Shown: positions 8,150-15,817 of the stretch, in pieces
How positions within the stretch are numbered: the first letter of the stretch is position 1
Layout of the letters: every line of letters starts with the position of its first letter
Origin: Lentisphaeria bacterium UBA1732
Lineage (GTDB): Bacteria > Verrucomicrobiota > Lentisphaeria > Victivallales > UBA1829
Assembly (NCBI GenBank): GCA_002315855.1
Contig: DCIG01000038.1
Span: 1-17,528 of the forward strand
DNA: 17,528 nucleotides
Direction of reading: 5' to 3'
Program-made: the position numbers and the translations under genes
The notes under the pieces: generated by a model
What the model saw: only the letters and a program-made list of their open reading frames with translations
Told to the model about the DNA's origin: nothing
Database searches by the model: none

Positions 8150-9670
8150 TTAACGGACAGACGGATGACTGAGGGAGTAGAAATAGCCTTTGACAGAGAG
8201 ATCATCTCCGCCTGAGTTCGGGTCTTCCACATCATCGAGCTTGGTCGCATAGTATGCCGCATCCAGCTGAGCTTTGGCTCGCTGGGTATTCACGAGGGAA
8301 AGCGCATAGTTTTCCTGAGCGCTGACCAGGTCGCGTTCGACTTCATTCAGACGTGTAACCAGCACAGCACCGGCTTTGTACTGATTTTCCACCAAATCGC
8401 GGGTCTCCGAGGTCATTTTCATGACTTCTTTGGAGATTGTGGTCTGCTCAAGATAGCACTTGTAGTTGTCGTATGCGGTACGGACATCGGTAATCAGGGT
8501 AAGCCATGTATTGGCAAGTTCATAGTCCACGGACGCCAGATTGGCGTAGGCGGCCTTGGCATTGAAGTAATCAGAGAAACCGTTGAACAGGTTCCAGCTT
8601 GCGCTCATGCCGTAGCGGAACGAGCCGCTTCTCGTGATGTCGGTTGCGGCATTGCCGGGGACATTGCGGTTTTTGGAATAACCGAGACTGTAATCCATCG
8701 TTACTTTCGGTCCGAATGAGGTCATGGACTGCCAGAAGGTGTATTTGGTCTGTTCCATTTTTTCACGCACGCTGCGAAGGTCGGGACGGTTGGACAGAGC
8801 AGTATCCAGAATCACATCAATTGAGGGGATTCTGCTCATATCGACGTCGCGTTCTTCATCAATCAGGGGGATAGAGATGCTGTCCGGGATTGTACCGTCC
8901 GTCAGCCCCAGATAGCCGGCGAGGACATACTTTTTCGCCCGGATGTCATTTTCCGCCTTGACCATATCCAGTTCAGCATTGCGGAGAGTAATGCGGAAGT
9001 TCAGGACATCGGTCAGAAGAGAAGAACCGGCATTGTACTTGAGTTCGGTTTCATCCAGCATCTTCTGAGCGTAATCGATACGAGCCTGATTAATGATTTT
9101 CTGCGTTACAGACAGCTGAATATCGGCGAACGCATAGGCGACGGCACGGAGCAGAAGACGCTTGGCGTCATCCTGCGCGGTTTTGGTCTGCTTCAATTCC
9201 CATTTTCTTGCAATAATGCCCAATTCACGGTTCAAGCTGTCGAAAATCAGCCATTGACCTGAAATCGAGGGGGAATAGCTCTCCGACTGACTGCCGACAT
9301 TTGTAGACCACGTCTTCCCGAACTGCTGGGAAATCGACATTCCCACGTTCAGCGTCGGCACATACCCGGAAAAACTCTGATAGAAGCGGGACCGGGCGGA
9401 ATCAATGGAGAAGCGGGTCTTGATGAAATCAGGATTGTTCTGCAATGCAATTCGCTGAGCGTCCGCGAGCGTCAGGGTCGTGATGTACGACGGGAAAGCG
9501 ATTTTTTCCTCATCCTGAATATCCGTGTACTTGTCGTGCGTAACAGCCATAGGCGGTTTCACGTAGCCGGGGAAGGTCTTTTCTTTTGCCTCCTTGATGC
9601 TCTGGCATCCGGTGAGCCATGCAGCAAAGAATGCGGCGGAAGCAACCATCAATAAAGTTTTTCTGTTCAT
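8150..9670 (-). CDS. TolC-like outer-membrane efflux lipoprotein (OEP family)
   Basis: This 506-residue protein begins with a lipoprotein signal peptide (MNRKTLLM, hydrophobic stretch, lipobox LTGC, Cys22), like OprM and NodT-type channels rather than E. coli TolC. Two OEP repeats follow, about 60-265 and 285-480. Both have the expected mix of long helices (for example DSARSRFYQSFSGYVPTLNV near 84-103) and amphipathic beta strands (SASWNLFNGFSDYFNAKA). It should trimerise as the exit duct for the MacA/MacB proteins encoded downstream. Its ATG overlaps the tetR stop by four bases (ATGA at 9670-9667), with AGGGAA about 11 bases upstream. The channel gene being placed ahead of the adaptor and pump genes is a common arrangement outside Enterobacteria. 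Confidence 0.95.
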   Translation of the reverse strand: MNRKTLLMVASAAFFAAWLTGCQSIKEAKEKTFPGYVKPPMAVTHDKYTDIQDEEKIAFPSYITTLTLADAQRIALQNNPDFIKTRFSIDSARSRFYQSFSGYVPTLNVGMSISQQFGKTWSTNVGSQSESYSPSISGQWLIFDSLNRELGIIARKWELKQTKTAQDDAKRLLLRAVAYAFADIQLSVTQKIINQARIDYAQKMLDETELKYNAGSSLLTDVLNFRITLRNAELDMVKAENDIRAKKYVLAGYLGLTDGTIPDSISIPLIDEERDVDMSRIPSIDVILDTALSNRPDLRSVREKMEQTKYTFWQSMTSFGPKVTMDYSLGYSKNRNVPGNAATDITRSGSFRYGMSASWNLFNGFSDYFNAKAAYANLASVDYELANTWLTLITDVRTAYDNYKCYLEQTTISKEVMKMTSETRDLVENQYKAGAVLVTRLNEVERDLVSAQENYALSLVNTQRAKAQLDAAYYATKLDDVEDPNSGGDDLSVKGYFYSLSHPSVR

Positions 9671-10266
9671 TTTGCTAAAATTCCCTGTAAGAAAATTTTG
9701 ATGACCGGAGCAGGAGAAATCCTCTCCTGCAACTGTCCGTTAATAAAACACAATTCATGAAGTCCGCCGAAAAACAGACGGACCGCCGAAAGCACATCCA
9801 GGTCAGCACGAAATTCACCGCTTCGGATTCCCTCCTGAATCAGTTTTTCATAAATTTCGAACTGCTTGTTCCGTGCAATCGAAAACGGGTGTTTATCCAG
9901 CAGTTTCGGGGGCTTGGTATGCTCAATCAGCATACGGTGGAACCACATGTTCTTAATGGATTCATCGACCAAGGTTTCACTGATTTTCAGAATCCTCTCC
10001 GATGCGCTTCCCTTTTCCGAAGCAATCACCGACACCTTCTGATTGTTCTCCGACAAAATCATTGTCAGCACATTCAGCAGGATATCTTCCTTGCTTCGGA
10101 AATACCGATAAAGCAGCGTCCGCGACATTTCCAGCCGCTTCGCGATGTTATCGGTCGTAAAAGCCTCCCACCCCTGCTCACGGATTACATCCAAAGCGGT
10201 CCGGCATATATCCTCCCGAATCGTTTCGGTAACTCTTTCACGAACTTTTTCCGAATATTTCGTCAT
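9667..10266 (-). CDS. TetR/AcrR-family transcriptional regulator
   Basis: This 199-residue protein has a classical TetR N-terminus. Helices 1-3 span about 15-60, with the recognition region in FTTDNIAKRLEMSRTLLYRYFRSKEDIL (36-63, including the diagnostic LYRYF). The C-terminal helical domain (about 70-199) would bind a ligand and dimerise. An AAGGAG precedes the ATG by about 12 bases. It is the first gene of the efflux operon and is translationally coupled to the channel gene. The promoter upstream carries palindromes of the kind TetR proteins bind, so autorepression relieved by a pump substrate is the likely logic (inference). Confidence 0.95.
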   Translation of the reverse strand: MTKYSEKVRERVTETIREDICRTALDVIREQGWEAFTTDNIAKRLEMSRTLLYRYFRSKEDILLNVLTMILSENNQKVSVIASEKGSASERILKISETLVDESIKNMWFHRMLIEHTKPPKLLDKHPFSIARNKQFEIYEKLIQEGIRSGEFRADLDVLSAVRLFFGGLHELCFINGQLQERISPAPVIKIFLQGILAK

Positions 10267-10478
10267 AGTCGTTCAGATTCTCCTTGTTTGTCTGGGTGTA
10301 CCCGGTTATTGATTGTCTGGTGTTGACTGTTTGAGCAATATCCCGTCATACGCAATTCCGCATACACGGGGGGACAAGCGGCGGCGCAAAGATTTTCACC
10401 TCAAATACGCCTTGTCTGCACCTGAACGGAGCATATCACCATCCAGGACGCAAAGCACACTTGCCATCATGACGGAAT

Positions 10479-10507
10479 AATATATCATGCGACAGGCTGT
10501 TTTTCAA
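10479..10507 (-). promoter_or_regulatory. Promoter of the tetR-efflux operon (extended -10)
   Basis: On the minus strand TTGAAA (10507-10502) and TATATT (10484-10479) are separated by exactly 17 bp. A TG two bases before the -10 makes it an extended -10 element. Transcription should start near 10472, giving an untranslated leader of about 206 bases before the tetR ATG. Confidence 0.75.
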
Positions 10508-10521
10508 ATGACAGACTGTCA
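10490..10521. promoter_or_regulatory. Probable TetR double operator
   Basis: The perfect 13-base palindrome TGACAGACTGTCA (10509-10521) abuts the -35. A second copy of the core, ACAGGCTGT (10492-10500), sits inside the promoter spacer, its centre 19 bp away. The two share ACAG-N-CTGT plus one flanking base. Their placement over the tetR promoter fits repression by the TetR protein. Which protein binds is inference. Confidence 0.65.
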
Positions 10522-10697
10522 AAAATACAAATTTTATGTCTCATATTACGACAAAAGAAAATATTTCGTTTTATTTCACTGCCATGTCGAAGTTGTAAAC
10601 CAATACGAATCAATTATCTTATCTTTTCGCCATTTTTCTTCACATTTTTTCAGCCATCTGCGAAACGAGAAAAACGTACTTTTTTTCCGAAAAAAGC

Positions 10698-10725
10698 TTG
10701 CTTTCACGACAAGTGATGGTATATT
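10698..10725 (+). promoter_or_regulatory. Promoter of nrdG-nrdD
   Basis: TTGCTT (10698-10703) and TATATT (10720-10725) are 16 bp apart and lie just upstream of the first NrdR-like box. An alternative -35, TTGACA at 10727-10732, has no good -10 at the right distance. Confidence 0.55.
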
Positions 10726-10729
10726 ATTG

Positions 10730-10777
10730 ACACAACGTATTGTGATAAAATTCACATTTCAACACAACATCTTGTTA
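10730..10777. promoter_or_regulatory. Tandem NrdR boxes
   Basis: ACACAACGTATTGTGA (10730-10745) and ACACAACATCTTGTTA (10762-10777) match the NrdR palindrome ACACwATATATwGTGT at 13 and 12 of 16 positions by my count. They are separated by 16 bp, so their starts are 32 bp apart, about three helical turns. Paired, phased boxes near the promoter are how NrdR represses ribonucleotide reductase genes in many bacteria. Here they lie immediately downstream of the -10, before nrdG. The nrdR gene is not in this window. Confidence 0.75.
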
Positions 10778-10790
10778 TCCCAATCTCATC

Positions 10791-11516
10791 ATGACCAATT
10801 CAGGGCAAACACTTTTTCCGGCTCGCATCGGCTTGCAGAAACTGACCTTGCTGGACTTTCCCGGACGGATAGCGGCAACCGTATTCATCCCCGGCTGCAA
10901 CTTCCGCTGTCCGTTCTGCCACAATGCAGAGCTCGTACTGCCGGAAAAGACGGAAAACGGAGCATTTTTGAGTCCGGATGAAGTTCTGGATTTTCTGCGC
11001 AAACGTCAGGGGACGCTGGAGGGAGTATGCTTCACCGGCGGGGAACCGCTGATGAATGCGGGCACACCGAATCTTCTCCGCGAGGTCAAGAAGCTCGGCT
11101 ATGCGGTCAAACTGGACACAAACGGGTCTTTCCCTGAGCGTCTCAAGCAGGTCGTAAACGAGGGGCTGGCGGATTATGTTGCAATGGACATTAAAAATTC
11201 ACCGGAGAAGTACGAACAGACCATCGGCGTTGCGGGGAAGCTGGATGCAGTGAAAGAAAGCGTGTCATTCCTGCTGAACTGCGGCATCGAGTATGAATTC
11301 CGCACCACCGTGGTGAAAGAATATCATACGGAAGAGGATTTGCACCGGATTGCAGAATGGATTGCGGGAGCGAAGCACTACGCGCTTCAGCAGTTCGTGG
11401 ATTCAGGGCATTTGCTCAAAACAGGCGGCATGAGTGCAGTCGAGAAAGAAGAACTCCGCCGACTGGGAAAGGAATCAGGCCGGATTCTGCCGGACGTCAT
11501 TGTCCGAGGTATCTGA
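10791..11516 (+). CDS. nrdG: Anaerobic ribonucleotide reductase activating protein (radical SAM)
   Basis: This 241-residue radical SAM enzyme uses S-adenosylmethionine and a 4Fe-4S cluster to install the glycyl radical on NrdD. The cluster motif is CNFRCPFC (Cys36, 40, 43), inside the characteristic GLQKLTLLDFPGRIAATVFIPG context. FTGGEPL (81-87) is the SAM-binding GGEP motif. The length fits the longer NrdG form found with non-enterobacterial NrdD. The ATG at 10791 lacks a visible Shine-Dalgarno, but upstream sequence holds the promoter and boxes, so no earlier start is likely. nrdD follows after 123 bases. It is oxygen-sensitive and cytoplasmic. Confidence 0.95.
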   Translation: MTNSGQTLFPARIGLQKLTLLDFPGRIAATVFIPGCNFRCPFCHNAELVLPEKTENGAFLSPDEVLDFLRKRQGTLEGVCFTGGEPLMNAGTPNLLREVKKLGYAVKLDTNGSFPERLKQVVNEGLADYVAMDIKNSPEKYEQTIGVAGKLDAVKESVSFLLNCGIEYEFRTTVVKEYHTEEDLHRIAEWIAGAKHYALQQFVDSGHLLKTGGMSAVEKEELRRLGKESGRILPDVIVRGI

Positions 11517-11639
11517 CTGAATGACAAACATTTCCAGCGAAGTCATGTCCGAAAACGGCATTTCTGCGCTATTAATGGGAAGTAATTTTTTTGAAACACC
11601 AACGATTTCATTTTCAAAACAACGAAGGAATTGTACATC

Positions 11640-14096
11640 ATGTATCAGGTACAAAAACGAGACGGGAAAGTTGTAGATTTCAATCTGCAAAAGATTTCGG
11701 ATGCCATCCGGATGGCATTTGAAGCACAGGAAAAGAATTATCACCCCAGCGTCATTGATTTTCTCGCGCTGAAGGTTACAGCGGAATTTGAGCCCAAAGT
11801 GAAAGAAGGACTCATTTCGGTGGAACAAATGCAGGATGCCGTGGAATCCGTGCTTGTTCAGGCCGGTTATGCAGATGTGGCGAAAGCATACATTCTGTAC
11901 CGCCGTCAGCGCGCCAAACTCCGCAACATGAAAAACACCATCCTCGACTACCGCAAGACCGTGGACGACTATGTGAAAATCAGCGACTGGCGCGTAAAAG
12001 AAAACTCCACCGTTACGTACTCCGTGGGCGGTCTGATCCTCTCCAACTCCGGTGCAATCACAGCAAACTACTGGCTCTCCGAAATTTATGATGATGAAAT
12101 TGCCAATGCGCACCGCAACGCGGATTTGCACCTGCACGACCTTTCCATGCTCACCGGCTACTGCGCAGGATGGTCCCTGAAACAACTGATTCAGGAAGGG
12201 CTCGGCGGAGTGCCGGGCAAAATCACCTCCGCTCCCGCCTCGCATCTGGCGACCCTCTGCAATCAGATGGTGAATTTTCTCGGCATCATGCAGAATGAAT
12301 GGGCAGGAGCACAGGCATTCTCCTCCTTCGACACCTATCTGGCACCGTTCATCAAGGCAGACCATCTGTCCTACGAGCAGGTCAAGAAATGCATTGAGTC
12401 GTTCATTTTCGGGGTCAATACGCCTTCCCGCTGGGGTACACAGGCACCATTCTCCAACATCACGCTGGACTGGACAGTACCCAACGATCTGGCGGAACTC
12501 AACGCCATCGTGGGCGGCAAGGAAATGCCGTTCAAATACAAAGACTGCAAGGCCGAAATGGACATGGTGAACAAAGCATTCATCGAAACCATGATTGAGG
12601 GAGACGCCAACGGGCGCGGCTTCCAATATCCCATTCCGACCTACTCCATCACCAGAGATTTCGACTGGTCAGAAACGGAAAACAACCGTCTGCTCTTCGA
12701 GATGACGTCAAAATACGGCACGCCCTATTTCTCCAACTACGTGAACAGCGATATGCAGCCCAGCGATGTGCGCAGCATGTGCTGCCGTCTCCGCCTCGAT
12801 TTGCGCGAGCTCCGCAAGAAATCCGGCGGATTCTTCGGAAGCGGCGAAAGCACGGGCAGCATCGGCGTTGTAACCATCAATATGCCCCGCATCGCCTATC
12901 TTGCCGAAAACGAGGCGGATTTCTACAAACGCCTCGACCACATGATGGACATTGCGGCACGTTCCCTCAAAGTCAAACGCAACGTCATATCCAAACTTCT
13001 CGAAGAAGGTCTCTATCCGTACACCAAGCGTTACCTCGGCACCTTCGCCAACCACTTCTCCACCATCGGACTGGTCGGCATGAACGAGGCTTGCCTGAAC
13101 GCGCGCTGGATTCGCAAAGACCTCATCAACAAGCAGGCACAGGATTTCACCTGCGATGTGCTGAATCACATGCGTGAACGCCTCTCCGACTATCAGGAAG
13201 AATACGGCGACCTGTACAATCTGGAAGCCACGCCCGCAGAATCGACCGCATACCGTCTCGCCAAACATGACAAGAAGCGTTTCTCCGACATCATCACGGC
13301 CACACAGGGCGACGGGGCACCCTACTACACCAACAGCTCGCATCTGCCCGTGTGGTACACCGACGATATTTTCAGCGCACTGGATATTCAGGACAGATTC
13401 CAGCCGCTCTATACATCGGGGACGGTCTTCCATGCGTTCCTCGGCGAAAAACTGCCCGACTGGCGCAGTGCAGCCAAGCTCGTTCGCACCATTGCAAACA
13501 ACTACAGTCTGCCCTATTACACTCTCTCACCGACCTATTCCGTGTGCCGCACACACGGTTATATCTCCGGGGAAGAATTCAAATGCCCCGACTGCCACCA
13601 GCCCACGGAAGTGTACAGCCGCATCACCGGCTACTATCGCCCCGTGCAGAACTGGAACGACGGCAAGGCGGAAGAATACCGGGAACGCAAGGTCTATGAC
13701 AGCAGCAAATCACTGAAAAATCATCCCGAAAAACTGAATACAGCCAATGATTCCTGCTGCGACCATTCCGACAGTGCAGCCACAGCCGCTGCGCCCGCCC
13801 GGACAGAAGAGGTTTTCACACTGGACAGCGATACACCCGCGCCCGTCAAACGCGACGACGCGAAACTGATTCTTTTCGCGACCAAGACCTGCCCCAACTG
13901 CCGCATGGCAAAGATTTTCCTTGAAAAAGCGGGACTGGACTACGAAGTCATCTTCGCCAACGAGGAAATCGAAGAGGCCAACCGCTATGACATCCGACAG
14001 GCACCGACACTGGTCATCGTGAATGCCGACAAGACGGCTGAAAAGGTGGTCAATATTTCCAACATCCGCAAATACATCGACGCGCTCGTCAAATAA
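11640..14096 (+). CDS. nrdD: Anaerobic ribonucleoside-triphosphate reductase with C-terminal glutaredoxin-like domain
   Basis: This class III reductase makes dNTPs without oxygen. I choose the ATG at 11640 because AAGGAA lies about nine bases before it; a TTG three codons earlier (11631) is in frame. An ATP-cone covers about 1-95 (QVQKRDGKVVDF). The catalytic glycyl-radical barrel covers about 100-690. MCCRL (Cys381/382) probably holds the thiyl-radical Cys. The zinc site is CRTH...CPDC (636-652), and RITGYYRP places the radical glycine at Gly664. A Ser/Ala-rich linker with a CC pair (705-723) leads to a fused redoxin domain, about 741-818, with LILFATKTCPNCRMAK (CPNC at 751-754) and cis-Pro APT (788-790). 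Ordinary NrdD ends soon after the glycine loop, so the fusion adds about 120 residues. It suggests redoxin rather than formate as electron donor, consistent with the reductase gene next door. Confidence 0.95.
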   Translation: MYQVQKRDGKVVDFNLQKISDAIRMAFEAQEKNYHPSVIDFLALKVTAEFEPKVKEGLISVEQMQDAVESVLVQAGYADVAKAYILYRRQRAKLRNMKNTILDYRKTVDDYVKISDWRVKENSTVTYSVGGLILSNSGAITANYWLSEIYDDEIANAHRNADLHLHDLSMLTGYCAGWSLKQLIQEGLGGVPGKITSAPASHLATLCNQMVNFLGIMQNEWAGAQAFSSFDTYLAPFIKADHLSYEQVKKCIESFIFGVNTPSRWGTQAPFSNITLDWTVPNDLAELNAIVGGKEMPFKYKDCKAEMDMVNKAFIETMIEGDANGRGFQYPIPTYSITRDFDWSETENNRLLFEMTSKYGTPYFSNYVNSDMQPSDVRSMCCRLRLDLRELRKKSGGFFGSGESTGSIGVVTINMPRIAYLAENEADFYKRLDHMMDIAARSLKVKRNVISKLLEEGLYPYTKRYLGTFANHFSTIGLVGMNEACLNARWIRKDLINKQAQDFTCDVLNHMRERLSDYQEEYGDLYNLEATPAESTAYRLAKHDKKRFSDIITATQGDGAPYYTNSSHLPVWYTDDIFSALDIQDRFQPLYTSGTVFHAFLGEKLPDWRSAAKLVRTIANNYSLPYYTLSPTYSVCRTHGYISGEEFKCPDCHQPTEVYSRITGYYRPVQNWNDGKAEEYRERKVYDSSKSLKNHPEKLNTANDSCCDHSDSAATAAAPARTEEVFTLDSDTPAPVKRDDAKLILFATKTCPNCRMAKIFLEKAGLDYEVIFANEEIEEANRYDIRQAPTLVIVNADKTAEKVVNISNIRKYIDALVK

Positions 14097-14116
14097 GTTC
14101 AGGAAAGGAATCGGCT

Positions 14117-15031
14117 ATGCTTGACATCGTTGTAATCGGTTCCGGTCCTGCCGGCTTGACCGCCGCCATTTACGCTCGCAGAGCAGGCAAGAAAGTTCTG
14201 ATTATCGAAAAAGAATCCTTCGGGGGGCAGATGACGCATTCCCCGAAGATTGAGAACTATCCCGGACTTTCCGCTCTCAGCGGCAATGAACTCGCCGAAA
14301 AAATGATGGAGCAGGCTCTCGGTTTCGGTGCAGAAATCGAACTGGATGAGATCATCAGCATCCGCAATTCCCTGAAATCCAAAAGCATCGTTTCGGAAAG
14401 CGCAGAGTATTTCTGCAAGGCAATCATCATCGCCGCCGGCTCGAAACACCGCACCCTCGAACTGCCCCGCGAAGAAGAGTTCGTCGGGAACGGCATTTCC
14501 TACTGCGCACTCTGCGACGGGGCATTCTACAAAGGCAAGAAAATCGCGGTCATCGGAGGCGGCAATACGGCATTGCAGGAAGCAGTACTGCTGTCGGACG
14601 TCGCCGAAAAAGTTACCATCGTGCAGAATCTGAATGAGCTCACGGGAGAACGCACCATGATCGAAATTGTGGAAAACAAACCCAATATCGAAATTCTCAC
14701 CGACACCATCGTAACGGGATTGAACGGACGGAACCAGCTGGATTCAATCCAGCTCGAAAATTCCGAACACGGCGACCGCAGGGATTTCCCCGTGGACGGC
14801 ATATTCGTGGCAATCGGGCAGAAGCCGGACAACGAGGCGTTCCGCGAACTGTGCGAACTCGATGAACGCGGCTTCATCATAGCCGGAGAAGACTGCACGA
14901 CCAAAACACCCGGAGTTTTCGCCGCCGGAGACTGCCGAACCAAAGGCATCCGTCAGGTTGCCACAGCAGTCGGAGACGGTGCAATCGCCGCGCTCGCCGC
15001 ATGTCGCTACATCGACCGTCTGAACGGCTGA
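14117..15031 (+). CDS. trxB: Thioredoxin reductase-like flavoprotein, atypical pyridine-nucleotide site
   Basis: This 304-residue flavoprotein has the low-molecular-weight thioredoxin reductase layout. The FAD site is GSGPAGLTAAIYARRAG (8-24). The redox centre is SYCALCDG (Cys130, Cys133), the second nucleotide site is GGGNTA (147-152), and the FAD-closing motif is GVFAAGDC (266-273). The HRRxxxR loop that grips the NADPH phosphate is absent: the equivalent reads VQNLNELTGE (169-178). It may therefore use NADH, ferredoxin or another donor. It follows nrdD by 20 bases with AGGAAAGGA ahead of the ATG, so it is in the nrd operon and probably reduces the NrdD-fused redoxin (inference). The symbol denotes family membership, not proven specificity. 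Confidence 0.85.
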   Translation: MLDIVVIGSGPAGLTAAIYARRAGKKVLIIEKESFGGQMTHSPKIENYPGLSALSGNELAEKMMEQALGFGAEIELDEIISIRNSLKSKSIVSESAEYFCKAIIIAAGSKHRTLELPREEEFVGNGISYCALCDGAFYKGKKIAVIGGGNTALQEAVLLSDVAEKVTIVQNLNELTGERTMIEIVENKPNIEILTDTIVTGLNGRNQLDSIQLENSEHGDRRDFPVDGIFVAIGQKPDNEAFRELCELDERGFIIAGEDCTTKTPGVFAAGDCRTKGIRQVATAVGDGAIAALAACRYIDRLNG

Positions 15032-15050
15032 CATCATTCCAGTTCAGACG
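15017..15050 (+). other. Inverted repeat at the end of trxB
   Basis: CGTCTGAAC (15017-15025) and GTTCAGACG (15042-15050) are perfect 9-base complements around a 16-base loop. They straddle the stop codon. There is no T-run, so this is more likely an mRNA-stability or attenuating hairpin than an intrinsic terminator. Confidence 0.35.
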
Positions 15051-15088
15051 CATTGCGACCGATTCATCCGATTTGATTATCCGAACAC

Positions 15089-15817
15089 ATGCTTATCTCC
15101 ATAATCACCCCCGCAGAAAAAGATGATGACAAGCTGATCCGGCTCACCGCCGAGTCGCTCATCGCCAATCGCCATCCCGATGCAGAATACATCGTGATGG
15201 ACGGGGGACTACAGGGAAAAACAATCACATTCATCCGGAAATGCTATCCCTCTGTCCGCATCATTCCCATGGCTTTTGACAATCCATACGAAGCCATGAA
15301 TGCCGGAATCGACCTTGCGTCAGGGGAGTATGTCATGTTTTTAATGCCGGGGACATTCTGTCCCTCCAACAGCATTGACAACATTGCCACCGAGCTTGCA
15401 GTCGGGAACAATGAGACTGATATACTGGGAGGCAGTCTTATCGTCAACAGCCAAACCATGCGCCCCGCATTTTTCCCAAATTCCTTTTTCTTCACCCGTT
15501 TCTTCCTACAGGCAGCCCTGATTCACAAAAGAGTTTTTGAAATCTGCGGGCAATTCTCGCCCAATTACCATACCTGCGCGGATTTGGCATTCGCACTCAC
15601 CACGTGGGAACAGGGTGTCCAAGTGGTCCACGCCAGAGAAATTTTCGCGGAACTTCCTCCGTATCGTCTTTCCAAGCGCGAGACCAGTGCCATTTCTCTG
15701 GAAATCCGGAAAGTTTTGCTTGACCACGGATTCAGCGAAATCTATGCGGATATTCTGTACATGATGATACGCTGGAATCTGCGCAGAAGGCTTCTGATTC
15801 ATCCGGTGAAGCGGTGA
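15089..15817 (+). CDS. GT2-like glycosyltransferase with degenerate metal site
   Basis: This 242-residue protein has a GT-A fold pattern. ISIITPAEKDDDKLIRLTAES (3-23) is the opening strand, and EYIVMDGG (33-40) is the usual 'iViDGgS' strand. NPYEAMNAGIDLASGEYVMFL (65-85) matches the acceptor-loop hallmark 'YdAmNkGi..A.Ge.i.fL'. The next segment is MPGTF where active enzymes have a DD/DxD metal site, so catalysis is doubtful or unconventional. A later HKRVFEICGQFSPNYHTCADLAF (146-168) fits the family's 'CG.F...y..aaDydf' region. There is no membrane helix. It begins 57 bases after trxB with no clear Shine-Dalgarno and may share its transcript; its job has no evident link to ribonucleotide reduction. 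Acting on surface polysaccharide is a guess. Confidence 0.75.
   Translation: MLISIITPAEKDDDKLIRLTAESLIANRHPDAEYIVMDGGLQGKTITFIRKCYPSVRIIPMAFDNPYEAMNAGIDLASGEYVMFLMPGTFCPSNSIDNIATELAVGNNETDILGGSLIVNSQTMRPAFFPNSFFFTRFFLQAALIHKRVFEICGQFSPNYHTCADLAFALTTWEQGVQVVHAREIFAELPPYRLSKRETSAISLEIRKVLLDHGFSEIYADILYMMIRWNLRRRLLIHPVKR

Larger units (their letters stand above)
10267..10790. other. Divergent regulatory region between tetR operon and nrd genes
   Basis: 524 bases between divergent genes. From the left it contains a leader of about 206 bases for the tetR mRNA, the tetR promoter/operator (10479-10521), and an AT-rich stretch (10525-10690) where I see no gene. A weak A/T hairpin near 10680-10696 follows, then the nrdG promoter with two NrdR-like boxes. 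Confidence 0.7.

Noticed and set aside
10487..10981. 164-codon plus-strand frame across the regulatory region
   Set aside because: It reads through the operators, promoter and NrdR boxes and out of frame into nrdG; composition is not protein-like.
11521..11676. 51-codon frame (MTNISSEVMSENG...) between nrdG and nrdD
   Set aside because: It starts four bases after the nrdG stop and overlaps the nrdD start. It has no good ribosome site and its tail is out-of-frame nrdD. It could be real but is unsupported.
11475..12626. 383-codon minus-strand frame
   Set aside because: It is antisense to the nrdG end and the nrdD N-terminus, which are unmistakable.
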